From contig NC_059074.1 of NCBI RefSeq assembly GCF_020497125.1, positions 199,092,915-199,156,914 on the forward strand: a stretch of 64,000 nt of DNA, read 5' to 3'. Within the stretch, counting starts at the first letter, position 1; each line of letters starts with the position of its first letter. Positions 44,881 through 55,553 of this stretch are shown here, piece by piece. This DNA is from Mauremys mutica. Taxonomy: Eukaryota; Chordata; Testudines; Geoemydidae. The position numbers and the translations under genes were made by a program. The notes below the pieces were generated by a model. That model saw only the letters and a program-made list of their open reading frames with translations, was not told the DNA's origin and did no database searches.

Positions 44881-46117
44881 TGTCAGTTAGGCATGTGCTC
44901 AGTATCACAATGCCTAATTCCTTTTGTGCATCCAGGCCTTCGTGGCTTACTAGATATGGGGTACAGTACTATTTTATCATCTGCAGTATTGCCAATCTCG
45001 AGCATTCAAAAATCACCAGTTGGGTGGGGATAGAGGGTTGGGGGTTCCCCTGGGTGGAGAGACCCACTTTGTGGGTTACTGTTGGGGGCAGAACCCTGAC
45101 GTAGAGGGGCACTGGGGTCCGGGAGAGACATGGGGTCCGGGAGGCGAGACACCGGCCTGCAGAAGGTGCTCCAGGCTGGAAGATCTAATTCCCAGGATGA
45201 CCAGCAGGAGGCGCTGCACTGGTGAGTCCCCATTTTGCTACCCATGGGTTTGAAACTACAGCACACACCATGATGATGTAACTTCAGTTTGTACATAGGA
45301 AGATTGCCTCAGGAAACCAGGAATGAATTTCAAACATAACAACTTAAATGCTCTGAGCACATATCATTTTGTACCATGGGAAGGATGACAGCCATACCTC
45401 ATCCTCCAGATGAGGATCATGGTGAAGATTCCTTCTTTGAAGGAACAAGGTTGTGAAATAGCAACAAAAAATAAATACTCAAAAATTACAAAGTGTTCGA
45501 TTCTGCAATGTTAACTCATACCGAGGAGTAGCACTTACTCACTCAAGTAGACTGCTGAAGTCAATGAAACTACTAAGTACTAGTTAGGTTTTAGCACCCC
45601 TTCACTAAGTGCTAGTGTTATATATAGTGATGTGATGCTGGTGGATGGCTCTCAGCAAACAGTAGATTCTGATGACCCCCACGTCACAAGTAGTGACACA
45701 GAATTAGGCAATTAAGTTGCAAGGTGACTCTATATATGGCATAGCTTAATTGTGTTTCCTGGTTCCCTTGATTTTATTTCCTTGTCACTCTTTATTCCAG
45801 CCTTGCAAATTTTCCAGCCTTGCAAAATTCTACTCACCTCCTACGTTAGGACAAGTAACTTAAAAAAAATGGGTAAAGGACTGGGGAGTAGCTTTGTTTC
45901 ATGAGGGTTAGTAAATTTTCATGGCAAGTTTCTGTGGCCATATGACTCGGCTGGCTCATGATCAGCGTAACTTGACTATACTGCTATGTGTACTGATTAT
46001 TTTTAATTTACTACCTTCAAAAAGAAAATGAAAGAGTTATCGTTCGTTTTATTTACAAATTGTAATCTTTCTGTAATTACACTTTACAAGTTGTCTCTGA
46101 CCCAAATCTTTCAGTTC
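44881..46117. other. No gene; one hAT-like terminus at 44983
   Basis: 'cagtattgccaatctcgagc' at 44983 resembles the left end of the element at 60543, followed by GC-rich DNA to about 45260, but no partner terminus was found. 45515-45600 is an old dispersed repeat-like piece. Confidence 0.35.
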
Positions 46118-46185
46118 TTACTTAGGCAAAATTCCTGTTGACATCAGTGGGAGTTTTGCCTATATAAGGACTAAAGTGGCTAGGG
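46118..46185. mobile_element. Short palindromic element
   Basis: 'aggcaaaattcctgttgaca' and 'tcagtgggagttttgcct' form a hairpin of about 40 bp, a dispersed amniote palindrome. A degraded relative is at 46940-47035. It forms the 3' end of a 160-codon minus-strand open frame (46122-46604), which weakens that frame as a gene. Confidence 0.55.
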
Positions 46186-46604
46186 CTGTAATGCTGTGAG
46201 CTGATTGGCACAGCTGGAGTCCTTCCCCTTGAATTCAAGTGCAGGTGTTCAGCCTGTGGTACTGGAGTCCACGTAAGGATTTCAAACTTGGTCTCAAATG
46301 TAGGTGGGTCCAAGCCACTATATTTGGATCTGGATGTTGAAACCCCACAAGATTCTGGAATGGTTGGATCTAGGGGTTTGATTTCCCAGCTTTCATCTTT
46401 AATTTCACAGCATGGTTGTGAAATTTGAATGCTGTTATTGTCTCTGTTCATGGTTATTTGTGAAACATTACTTGATGAATCAAGATATATGTTAGAACAG
46501 CCTAAAGGTCTGCTGCAACAGCTCCCTTTGGGTCTCAGAAGGTGCCCAGATTGGTCAGGTACCGGTGCATTTTGGCCAGATCTCAACTCTCCTTCTGCAA
46601 ACAC

Positions 46605-47910
46605 TTCTTCCTTCCCCAGTTGATATCAGGGGCTGTGAGGGGGGAGTGTCCCAGGATTGTTCTGTAGTGTCCTACATCCAGAGGTGTTTCTGAACAGGAG
46701 CTGTCTGTAACCCAGAATCAGGAGCCTAGTTTTGGTTTTTATTTTATGCCTGTAAAGTTGCAACCTGTTAATGGATCAGCCACATTTGCCCACTATCTGA
46801 ACACTGTGTAACAAGATGGTATAGAGAAGATGCTTATTTTAGCGAAGTGACAGATTACTACTGTAGCTTGTAATCAGATTTGATTTGGTAACTAGATGCC
46901 TACGTGCAAAAGTGGCTTAAAGTGAGGCTAAATTCTGAAATCCTTACTCAGATATTACTCCAGGAAAATCCCTTGGACTCCAGTCAGAGTTTCCCTGATT
47001 GAAATCTGACTAAGGACTTCAAAATTTAGCCATGGCTTCCCTCCGCTTCCTTTGCCATCAGTAATGGACTATTAGGGTCCGGCTAAACTGCAAAACAAAA
47101 CAAAAGCCCTATGGCAGTGAATCTCAGAGCCTGGGGCAACTGAGTCAGGATTATGGAGCCTGCACTATAGGACTAAAAAGAGCAGTGTAGATCAAATACC
47201 ACCACAAGAGTTAGGTATGGGCTGGGTCAGTTCCCATCCGTATCTAGACCTTTCCTTTCTTCAGAGGGACACGGGCAGTCTCACCCATTCACCAAGTGGT
47301 CAAACAATCCAGTGCCTTTGCTAACCAAGGAAGTCCCTTGTTTCACCCACTGTCTGTAGATTCCAAGTCTACACAATATGTTCTGGAAATTAATATTGCC
47401 TTAGTCAGTAGAGACTTGCCTTCTTTCTTTCATATCCTGTTCCTTCCTGATTATTTATTACATCTGGAGTAACTTCCCACCAAGCTGGACAATTCAGCCA
47501 GATGTGTTAGGTGGAACTGTGTCTCCAGGACGGACCATTAATTCCTTACTGGCTTGGCCTCGTGTGGGGGTTTGTATGCTTCAACACCGGTGTTTATGGC
47601 TTTTTCAGGAGATTGGTTGGTTGTCTTGTAGGGCTGTGTCAATTAGTTATTTAGGTCCTGCAGTAAGTTTTGTGTGGACATAGCATTATGCAGGCAAACC
47701 CCTCGCTGAAAGATCAGGGCCTTATCTTTAAAGGGAAAGGCAGCTGTTTCAAGATGACTCTTAGATCATTTCTCTATTTTCATTTGATTTTTCTCCTCTT
47801 AGATAAGGAGGAAATAAAGATGCCGCACTCATAATCATGGTATAAATACCAGGGTGAATGGATGTATGGATGAGGTAACTAGAGAGGAGTTTTCTTTACT
47901 TGGCAGCTTC
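46605..47910. other. No gene; partial miniature element at 47072-47210
   Basis: 'ggctaaactgcaaaacaaaa' followed by 'gagcctggggcaactgagtc' resembles the left half of the element at 31242-31529. The rest is noncoding. Confidence 0.4.
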
Positions 47911-48311
47911 TAAGGGTATGTCTACACTGGCAGAGTTACAGCGCCGCTCAGAGAGTGCTGAAAGGAAACAGCTGTTGTGTGTTCACACTGTCAGCTGCCT
48001 GCGCAATAGCGTGTTCACACTTGCGGCACTTGCCGTGGTATTCAGAGCGGTGCACTCTGGGCAGCTATCCCACAGAGTATCTCTTCCTCTTCTGCCGCTA
48101 AGAGTTGTGGGAAGGCAAAGGGGGTTGCGGGGCATCCTGGGTCCTGTCCCAATGTCCCATGATGCATTGCTTCGAATCCCAGCAATCCCTGTGCTTCTGT
48201 CTGCATTTGGCACCATCTGTCAACTGCATGCTCTGCTCTGCCTCTTTGGTCTGCAAGAATGGATCCCTCACTGTTGACCAATATGCTGCTGCTCTCACTA
48301 ACACGTCATGA

Positions 48312-48930
48312 GTGGCAGTGGAGTTATTCCTTAATCTACAAAGGCAAGAGCAGTTCGACATTGATCTCGCCACATGTAATAGCTATGATATGAAATTGCT
48401 TGTGGCATTCACGGAGGTGCTGACCACAGGAGAATGCCACTTTTGGCCTTGGGAAACAAGCAACAAGTGGTGGGATCACATCGTGATGCACATCTGGGAT
48501 GACGAGCAGTGGCTGCAGAACTTTCAGATGAGCAAAGCCACATTCATGGGACTGTGTGATGAGCTCGCCCCAGCCCTGCATCACAAGAACACGAGAATGA
48601 GAGCTACCCTGTCATTGGAGAAGCGTGTGGCGATTGCACTGTGGAAGCTGGCTACTCCAGACTGCTACCGACTGGTTGCTAACCAGTTTGGAGTGGGAAA
48701 GTCGACCGTTGGGCTCATGTTGATGGAAGTGTGCAGGGCCATTAATCACATCCTGCTTCAAAAGACCGTGACTCTGGGCAATGTGCGTGACATAGTGGAT
48801 CGCTTTGCACAAATGCGCTTTCCTAACTGCGGGGGGTGATAGATGGCACGCATATTCCAATTCTGGCACCAGACCACCTAGCCACTGAGTACATTAATCA
48901 CAAGGGGTATTTCTCAATGGTATTTCTCCT
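48312..48930 (+). pseudogene. Harbinger transposase relic (HARBI1-like)
   Basis: 175 codons are open (48312-48839). They include WDDEQWLQNFQMSKATFMGL, KRVAIALWKLATPDCYRLVA and FGVGKSTVGLMLMEVCRAI, the helix-turn-helix-type N-terminal part of Harbinger nucleases. A frameshift in the G6 run at 48831-48836 then moves the frame; after it, VIDGTHIPILAP gives the first catalytic Asp of the DDE nuclease. The frame stops being recognisable after GYFSMV near 48925, so the other catalytic residues are deleted. Confidence 0.85.
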
Positions 48931-48940
48931 GTGTCTTGTG

Positions 48941-49150
48941 GTAGGTGTTCTGCAGCTTCTTCACTTTAACCTTGTCCTGCAGTGTGTCCCGGTCATAGCC
49001 TCTTTCTGTTGTGCATCATGAAATCTGTCTGTATGTATCATAGTTCCTATGGCTGGAGTGCAGCTGGGACAGCCTCCTCTCCCCAAATGCTGATGAGGTC
49101 CAGCAGCTTGGCATTGCTCCAAGCAGGGGATTGCATGGTGCGTAGAGCAG
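48941..49150 (-). pseudogene. Myb/SANT-like DNA-binding gene of the Harbinger element
   Basis: On the minus strand, near 49125-49060, a frame reads WSNAKLLDLISIWGEEAV, followed after a shift by RNYDTYRQIS-type and CRTRLK-type pieces. This follows the trihelix/Myb pattern (W....LLDLI..WGEE.VQ......NYDTY.QIS) of Harbinger partner proteins, which bring the transposase to DNA. It is frameshifted and truncated. Confidence 0.75.
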
Positions 49151-49356
49151 GCCTGGCCACCTGGAAAGATGCGCTGTGACCACTGCATGCGTCACCGAGC
49201 AAACAGGAAGGGGACTTGCAAAATTCCCAAGGAATTTAAGGGATGGGCCTCACAGTTGGTCACCTGAGGGCAGGGCAGTAGAGTTCAAACCGATGACCAG
49301 AGAGGAGAGAACAGGCATTGTGGGACACCTCCTGGAGGCCAATCACAGCCCTGTAA

Positions 49357-49448
49357 AAGCAGCAAAGAATCCTGTGGCACCTTATAGACTAACAGACGTT
49401 TTGCAACATGAGCTTTCGTGGGTGAATACCCACTTCTTCAGATGCAAG
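49357..49448 (-). mobile_element. Penelope 3'-terminal fragment with 14-bp target duplication
   Basis: A 92-bp insert, reversed copy of the 31787-32341 tail, lies between TCACAGCCCTGTAA at 49343-49356 and the same 14-mer at 49449-49462. It contains nearly nothing but the hammerhead-like motif and the 3' tail. Confidence 0.93.
49408..49446 (-). ncRNA. Hammerhead-like motif with intact CUGANGA core
   Basis: On the minus strand: GCAT, CTGAAGA (49441-49435, all core bases kept), GTGGGTATTCACCCAC stem II, GAAA (49417-49414), GCTC, ATG. Of the three related copies in the window this is the only one with the canonical core, so it is the best candidate for self-cleavage. Confidence 0.65.
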
Positions 49449-49666
49449 TCACAGCCCTGTAATTGACCAGGGTGTCTACACTGGCACCGCGGCGCTGTAG
49501 CCCCGACGCAGAAAGCTGTACGCCTCTCATCAGGGTGATTTTTTTACAGCACTGCAACTGTGCAGTTTCTGCGCACTAAGTGGCTTGGCAGTGTGTGCAC
49601 CTCGGGAGTTACACCGCAGAGAGCTGCTTTACTGCACAGAAACTTGCCATTGTAGACAGGGCCTTA

Positions 49667-50584
49667 GATATAAATGCAACAATAGGTACAGAAATAGCCT
49701 CAGGACACTTGTATTTTATGGTATATGTGGAAATACATGAATGTCTGTGAACATTCTTTGGTGGCTGAGTTGCTGATATATGTGGCCTCTTCTAGGAAAT
49801 AAACATTCTCAATTAATTATAAAATTGCTCCTGCTGCTTTTGAGTCTTTATAGGGGTTGAATCTGAGACACAAAACTTTGCACTTGGATCTAAATGGTTG
49901 GGATTATTTCCTTGCGTGTTTTGATTTAAATCTATCTCTAGTTGGATTAGAAGATAAAATGCCGGTTAGATGTTTGGAGAAAAGTTAGAGATGACCCAGC
50001 AGTATAGACAGAAAAAACTAGTGTAGCTAAAATCTAATGACTAGCCTCCCATAGCCTATTACTGAAGGGAAAAGAAAAGGAGACAGGTTTATCAATGCTA
50101 TAAGGAGCCAGATGGGTTAGGATAATACTGTATGAGGTGTTTTTCAGTGGTACTTTGCCTTCTTTCTCCATGTTTGTTCAGTTTATTCAACAGCATCGCT
50201 GTCTACCATTCCACTCCAGCAAAGTTTTAAGCACGTGTGTAACTGTATATTAACTTTACAGATATGACTTCACACACATGCTTTAGACTTTGCAGGATAA
50301 GAGCCTAAAGCTGGAAAATCTTGCTTGGCATGTTCCTGAAATGTCTTCCATACTGCTGGGACTTTCCTTCCATGTCACGGAAGCTGTGGCAGCAAGTTTG
50401 GATTTTTGCATGTCAGGATTAGATGCTACTTTTTTCCTCTTATCTCCACAACATTCTAGGAAATATAGAAAGGTGGCCATCTTGGTAGATGCAATTGTTA
50501 TGATTGTATTTTTTTTTAAATACATGTTTTGGTGGGGAAGAATATTAAGCAAGTGCGTTATTGTGTCCCTTGTTCCTTCTATAA
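49667..50584. other. No gene seen
   Basis: Noncoding. Overlapping open frames of 104 and 108 codons on opposite strands at 50283-50609 have no motif and are unlikely to be real. Confidence 0.45.
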
Positions 50585-50804
50585 CAGGATTTTTCAACCT
50601 GTGATCCACAGACAGCTGGGGGTCTGAAGACTATGCCTAAGGAGTCCGCAAAAGGTTGTTGTTACCATAGACCAGAGGGTTTCAACCCGTGGTTAACAGA
50701 CCCCTAGGGGGGCCACAGACTATGTCTAAGATTTCCAAAGGGGTCTGCACTTCCATTAGAAAATTTTTAGAGGTCCGTAAATGAAAAAAGGTGGAAAACC
50801 ACTG
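50585..50804. mobile_element. hAT miniature element with internal duplication
   Basis: Left CAGGATTTTTCAACC and right GGTGGAAAACCACTG are inverted, flanked by TTCTATAA at 50577-50584 and 50805-50812 (exact). The left 55 bp (tttcaacctgtgatccacag to gactatgcctaag) recur at about 50689-50735 (tttcaacccgtggttaacag to gactatgtctaag). Confidence 0.9.
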
Positions 50805-50856
50805 TTCTATAAAAATGGTGCAATGTAAGTCTTGCCTTCTAGAAGGTGGTCAGATA

Positions 50857-51194
50857 CATAGGCGCTGACTCCATGGGTCCTGCAGGGCTGGAGGACCCAT
50901 GGAAAAAAAAAACTGCAGGTGCTCAGCACCCAATGACAGCCCCCTATCATCTCTTCCCCTTCCCCGCAGCGCCTCCTGCCCTCCATGATCAGCTGTTCTG
51001 CAGTGTCCAGGAGGGACTGAGGGGACGGAGGAGCAAGCACAGGGTGTGCTTGGCAGAGGGGGGCAGAATGGGTGCAGAAAGAGACAGGGTGGGAGTGGGG
51101 CCTTGAGGGACGGGGTGGAGTGGGGATGGAGTCTGGGGGCAGAGCCAGGGGGAGCACCCCCCTCCCCTGGCATATTAGAAAGTCGGCACCTCTG
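50857..51194. mobile_element. GC-rich hAT nonautonomous element
   Basis: Left CATAGGCGCTGACTCC and right GTCGGCACCTCTG are inverted (canonical form CATAGGCGCCGACTCC). Flanks GTCAGATA (50849-50856) and CTCAGATA (51195-51202) match 7 of 8. Open frames to 132 codons reflect GC content. Confidence 0.87.
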
Positions 51195-51202
51195 CTCAGA
51201 TA

Positions 51203-51849
51203 CCCTACTGAGGCGTGTGGTACAAGAACCTAAATATATTTCATACAAGGGATTCTAAGCAACTCCTGGAGATACTGGTTTGAGCTGTCACACAGAGGTG
51301 GTGGTAATTCTGAGTAGCCAGATTCTAGCAGTCGTCTATATAAAAAGGGGAAACTCCACTTATATTTATGAGCAAATAGGCTTCTCCTGTATTCATGTTT
51401 ACTTTCTCTCTTTTGTAGTTGAATAATATATTCCAGAATATTCTTCCAATTTTTTAAAAATAAAAGTGAGCTATATGCTTGAATATGTGAAGTGAGTCAG
51501 ACGCCCTTTCACAGTGTTTGTAATCTGAGATTTTTCTTTAATTATGTGCTGTCCTAAGTTAATGATAGTATTGCCCTAAGGATCACACAGCAGGGAGAAA
51601 TGGGCTGAAATGTTGCATGCTTGAGGTCAGCCCAGAAGTAAGTGTTTCTTTCAATGAGTGGATCCCTGCACCGGTGTGGAATCTCCTGGAGTCAACAGGG
51701 CACAAGGCTCAGGGCTCAGCCAGCAGAGAACTCATGGCAGGATCACAACCTGAGACTTTTTTTCCCCTCCAGATTCTGTTGTTGCAGGGAAGTGCCTTTT
51801 AATTAATAAAATAAAATAAAATAAAATATAAAAACGCCTTCAGACCTGG
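51203..51849. repeat. Noncoding stretch with an (AAAAT)n microsatellite at 51806-51828
   Basis: Four to five AAAAT units end this stretch. The rest shows no repeat or gene. Confidence 0.6.
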
Positions 51850-52012
51850 TCTCTGATTAGCCTTGAACAAACTCTCAAGGGAAGTGGTGGATTCTCCATG
51901 TCTTCAGTTCAGATCAAGACTGGCCTTTCTAGAAGATCTGTTTTAGTCCAATCCAAGTTATTGGACTCAATGAAGAGGTAACTGGTTGAAATTCTATGGC
52001 CTGAGTTATACA

Positions 52013-53273
52013 TAGGGCTTCTGATTTTAAGCTTTAACCAATAAACACCCATAAAACCCTCAATACATCCCCCGTCTGCCAAACTCCAGTGTTTTTCCCA
52101 TAAACACCTGTCAAGGTTCCTCCCCCACTCTGAACTTTAGGGTACAGATGTGGGGACTTGCATAAACACCTCTAAGCTTAACTACCAGCTTAGATCTGGT
52201 TTCGCTGCCACCATCCAGATTTCTCAGTGTCTGGAACACCCTCTTTTCCCCCAAAACCTTCCTCTCCCTGGGTAGCCTTGAGAGACTTCTTCACCAAGTT
52301 CCTGGTGAACACCGATCTAACCCCTTGGATCTTAACACAAGGAGAATTTAACCATCCCCACTCCTTTCCCCCACCAATTCCTGGAGAGTCCAGATCCAAT
52401 CCCCTTGGATCTTAAAACAAGGAAAAATCAATCAGGTTCTTAAAAAAGAAGGCTTTTAATTAAAGAAAGAAAGGTAAAAATCATCTCTGTAAAATCAGGA
52501 TGGAAAATACTTTACAGGGTAATCAGATTCATATAGCCCAGAGGAACCCCCTCTAGACTTAGGTTCAAAGTTAAAGCAAACAGAGGTAAAATCCTCTCAG
52601 CAAAAAGGAACATTTACAAGTTGAGAAAACAAAAATAAAACTAACACGCCTTGCCTGGCTATTACTTACAAGTTTGAAACATGAAAGACTGATTCAGAAT
52701 GATTTGGAGAGCCTGGATTGAGGTCTGGTCCCTCTTAGTCCCAAGAGCGAACAACCCTCCAAAACAAAGAGCACAAACAAAAGACTTCCCTCCACCAAGA
52801 TTTGAAAGTATCTTGTCCCCTAATTGGTCCTTTGGGTCAGGTGTCAGCCAGGTTTCCTGAGCTTCTTAACTCTTTACAGGTAAAAGGATTTTGGTGTCTC
52901 TGGCCATGAGGGATTTTATAGTATTGTACACAGGAGGGCTGTTCCCTTCCCTTTATGGTTATGACAACACCAGAAATAGTTATTTGTATCTAAAGGATTG
53001 TCTACAAGGAGAAATAATGTGGATTACAGGGGTGTGATTTCTAGACCCTGCTGATGCGCACTAAAGGTTCCCTAGTGCATTTTTATAGAGTGCTGTTTGA
53101 AACTGTGCCACATTAAAGTGCAGCAGGGAACATTACCACTGTTTTACCACTACAATATATACAAAGAGAAAATTGGAACCCCCCCAATTTTTGGACATCT
53201 ATATAAAACTCAAATTGCTAAAAAATAAAGGCCAAAAATTGAAATGAATAAACCCTCCAAAGCAGCAGCCCTA
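52013..53273. mobile_element. hAT element with exact duplication, itself carrying a solo LTR
   Basis: GTTATACA lies at 52005-52012 and 53274-53281. Ends TAGGGCTTCTG and CAGCAGCCCTA are inverted. Without the LTR the element is about 400 bp, AT-rich, and noncoding. Confidence 0.85.
52109..52966 (-). mobile_element. Solo LTR, 858 bp
   Basis: TGTCAAGG...TTATGACA with ACACC at 52104-52108 and 52967-52971. Minus orientation is favoured by ACTATAAAATCC and GGACCAATTAG read on that strand, but orientation is uncertain because AATAAA occurs on the plus strand near 52633. No internal retroviral sequence is attached. Confidence 0.85.
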
Positions 53274-53360
53274 GTTATACAAGACTAGGTGATCTAATGA
53301 TTCCTTCTGGCCTTAAACATCTATTAAGCAGGACTAGCATCTTTTCCATATTTTAAAATA

Positions 53361-53790
53361 GCCCCTAGTGTAGACACCGTGTATGCTGACAGGAGGAGTT
53401 CTTTTGCTCCCTGAATGATGTTAGCTACACCAACATATGCACTCCTCTGTCACCACAGCTGTGTCTACACTGGGGGTTTTACTGGCATATCTATGTCACT
53501 AGGGGATGTGTTTTTTTTCATACCACTGACCAACATAGCTATGCTGACAAAGCTTTGCGTCAGGCCAGGCTACCCTAGAAACTTTTGCCAGTATAACTAA
53601 GTCAGTTAGGGGTGTTATTTTATTGTATTGTTTACTAGTGTACCAGTAGGAGTGCTTTTTTTGGTATAATTATGTTTGCTGAATCATACAGGCAAAAGGA
53701 CTCTTTTGTTGCTACGAGCTGTGCCAACAGCAGGAGGGTTTGCTGGTATAGCTCTGCCAGTGACCCGTTCCTCAAGCTTTCAAGGGGAAA
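53361..53790. mobile_element. One or two Harbinger-like miniature elements
   Basis: 'cccctagtgtagacaccg' at 53362 and 'agctgtgtctacactggggg' at 53455 are typical termini in inverted order. 'ggttttactggcatatctat' and 'ttgctggtatagctctgcca' are internal inverted relatives. Ends overlap so the number of copies is unclear. Confidence 0.5.
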
Positions 53791-55109
53791 TGCCTCACTC
53801 CTTTATGCTTCTTGGAAAATTTTAGCCGTCATCTCAAGCCATTAGGGAATTCATCAGTTTGGACCTGTCTTTTACCAGTATAAATCAGCAGTGACTTCCG
53901 CCGACGTCAACGTGTGAGTTCAGAAGCCATCTCTGACTTCTTCCAGGATTTCTTCTCCCACTGAACACAGATACATTTCTGAGCGGGAAACAGGAGGCAC
54001 AGTCCTTTTCTTGAAAGTCCCCAGGATTCAAGGTGCATTGTGCATGCTGCACCATATCGAGGATCGTACTTCCTACTCCACTGTCCCATGTGGAGGAGGC
54101 AGGTTAGAAGGGGCCGGGAGAAGTTTTTGTACTCCTCCACTGGAACTGTGCCTGGTCCTTTCATATGGAGCAGAAAGCAGGAAGAAGTCTCCCTGAGCCC
54201 TGGCCCATACTCATATTACACACTAGCACAAGTTTGATCTAGCCCAGAAATATCAATGGTTGTAAGCAATGGGTAATAGGGGTGAGGCTAGGAATTAGGA
54301 TCATTAATATAAATTAGGTAACGTTTATGGGCTGCAGGGCGTGAGGTAAGGGGAAATAGTCTAGAGATAAAACATAAATTGTATGTGTCTGTATGGATCA
54401 TATCTGTTCCCCACTCCTTTGTCTCTGTGTTATCTAAGCTCTTCATGGAAGGGACCTCTCTTCCCGTGTGTGTAAAGTGTTTAACTCACCTTTAGCTGTT
54501 GTACAATTAATTAAATGATAATAGATCTCACGGTGCTTTGGCAAGGTGTGTGAACAGGATTAACCCCATTTTCCAGGTGATGTAACTAAGGCACAGAAAG
54601 CAAAGGTCCTTTCCGGTGTAGCTCAGCTGAATCATACCAGGAATTAATTTAGCCCAGATGGTTTTAGTAATTTTCCTGTGGGGGATGCCAGGGATGAATA
54701 GATAAATATATGGCTAGTGCAGGGGCTAACTTATTTTGTAATGTGATCCACCTCTTAACAGACACGGGGGCTGATGAGCAACCTCTGCTTCTAACCTCCC
54801 AGCCCCCATTTGCAATCACACAACATTCCTGTGGCAGTGACACTAACAACTGATCACCTATGTGCTCATGGAACCCATGGCCTGATTCTCCTCCCTCATG
54901 TAGGAACAAAGCTGTAGCTTAAGAATTTTGCAAGACCATAAATGCAGCCCTGAAGGGTTCATGAGGATCAAAAATGATGGCCACCTCATGTGAACCTGGT
55001 CATGTGCGGGAGCTGACTGAGCTTCTGGTTGAAGCTGGGGAACTGCTAGTCCTTACAAAGAGATTTCTAATACTAGCTTTGCTATAGGCTTCACAGGACT
55101 TTTGAGTTG
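53791..55109. other. No gene seen
   Basis: Noncoding. 54410-54500 ('taagctcttcatggaaggga') resembles the repeat at 40985-41110, and 54570-54600 looks like a MIR core reversed. Open frames at 53907-54237 have no motif. Confidence 0.4.
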
Positions 55110-55225
55110 TTTGTTTCTTCTCTGGACCTCCATGAGTCCACCTGTAAAATGAGGGTAATATTTTTTCTACCTCACACAAATGGTGTGAGGCCTAACTAAT
55201 GTCTGTAAAGTGCAGAGCCTTGTTA
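55110..55225 (+). mobile_element. MIR core fragment
   Basis: 'ctgtaaaatgagggtaata', 'ctacctcacacaaatggtgt' and 'gtctgtaaagtgcagagcct' follow the MIR core and tail order. Confidence 0.5.
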
Positions 55226-55429
55226 AAAACTTTAACTTGTTAAAAGTTAAATGCTTCCCTCTGGCTGATGTATTAGAAGTCAGGATGTTGAACTCCCTCC
55301 TGCCATTGTGCTCAGGGCAGGTGATGGGGCTAACAACGACTGACACTGATGGATGATCTATTAGATCAGCTCCTGGCATCTCCTAGGATTATGACTGTTT
55401 CCTGGAAACTTCAGAGAGGTTTGGTGCTA

Positions 55430-55553
55430 CTAAGCACCAAAGGGTGACAGGGGATGGATCACTTGATGATTACCTGTTCTGTTCATTCCCTCTGGGGCAC
55501 CTGGCATTGGCCACTGTTGGAAGACAGGATACTGGGCTAGATGGACCTTTGGT
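55430..55553 (+). mobile_element. CR1-type 3' end, split by the large hAT transposon
   Basis: 'ggatggatcacttgatgatt' to 'gctagatggacctttggt' is continued at 60441-60482 by 'cctttggtctgacccagtat' and 'ggccgttcttctc', the sense version of 5645-5890. Confidence 0.85.

Larger units (their letters stand above)
47911..49666 (+). mobile_element. PIF/Harbinger transposon relic with two genes
   Basis: Left TAAGGGTATGTCTACACTGGCA and reversed right TAAGGCCCTGTCTACAATGGCA match at 18 of 22. Inside are a transposase on the plus strand and, converging from the other side, a Myb/SANT-like gene on the minus strand, the two-gene plan of Harbinger transposons. An internal deletion removes the end of the transposase and a Penelope tail is inserted near the right end. 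Exact target duplication is unclear. Confidence 0.85.
51850..53330 (+). mobile_element. CR1 3' end, sense, split by a hAT element
   Basis: Pieces 51850-52012 ('ggtggattctccatgtcttc', 'attctatggcctgagttata') and 53274-53330 ('aggtgatctaatgattcctt', 'ctggccttaaacatctatt') form a continuous CR1 3' region when the insert is removed. Confidence 0.8.

Noticed and set aside
50283..50609. Mirror open frames of 104 and 108 codons
   Set aside because: No motif and no supporting signals; both strands open over the same stretch points to chance.
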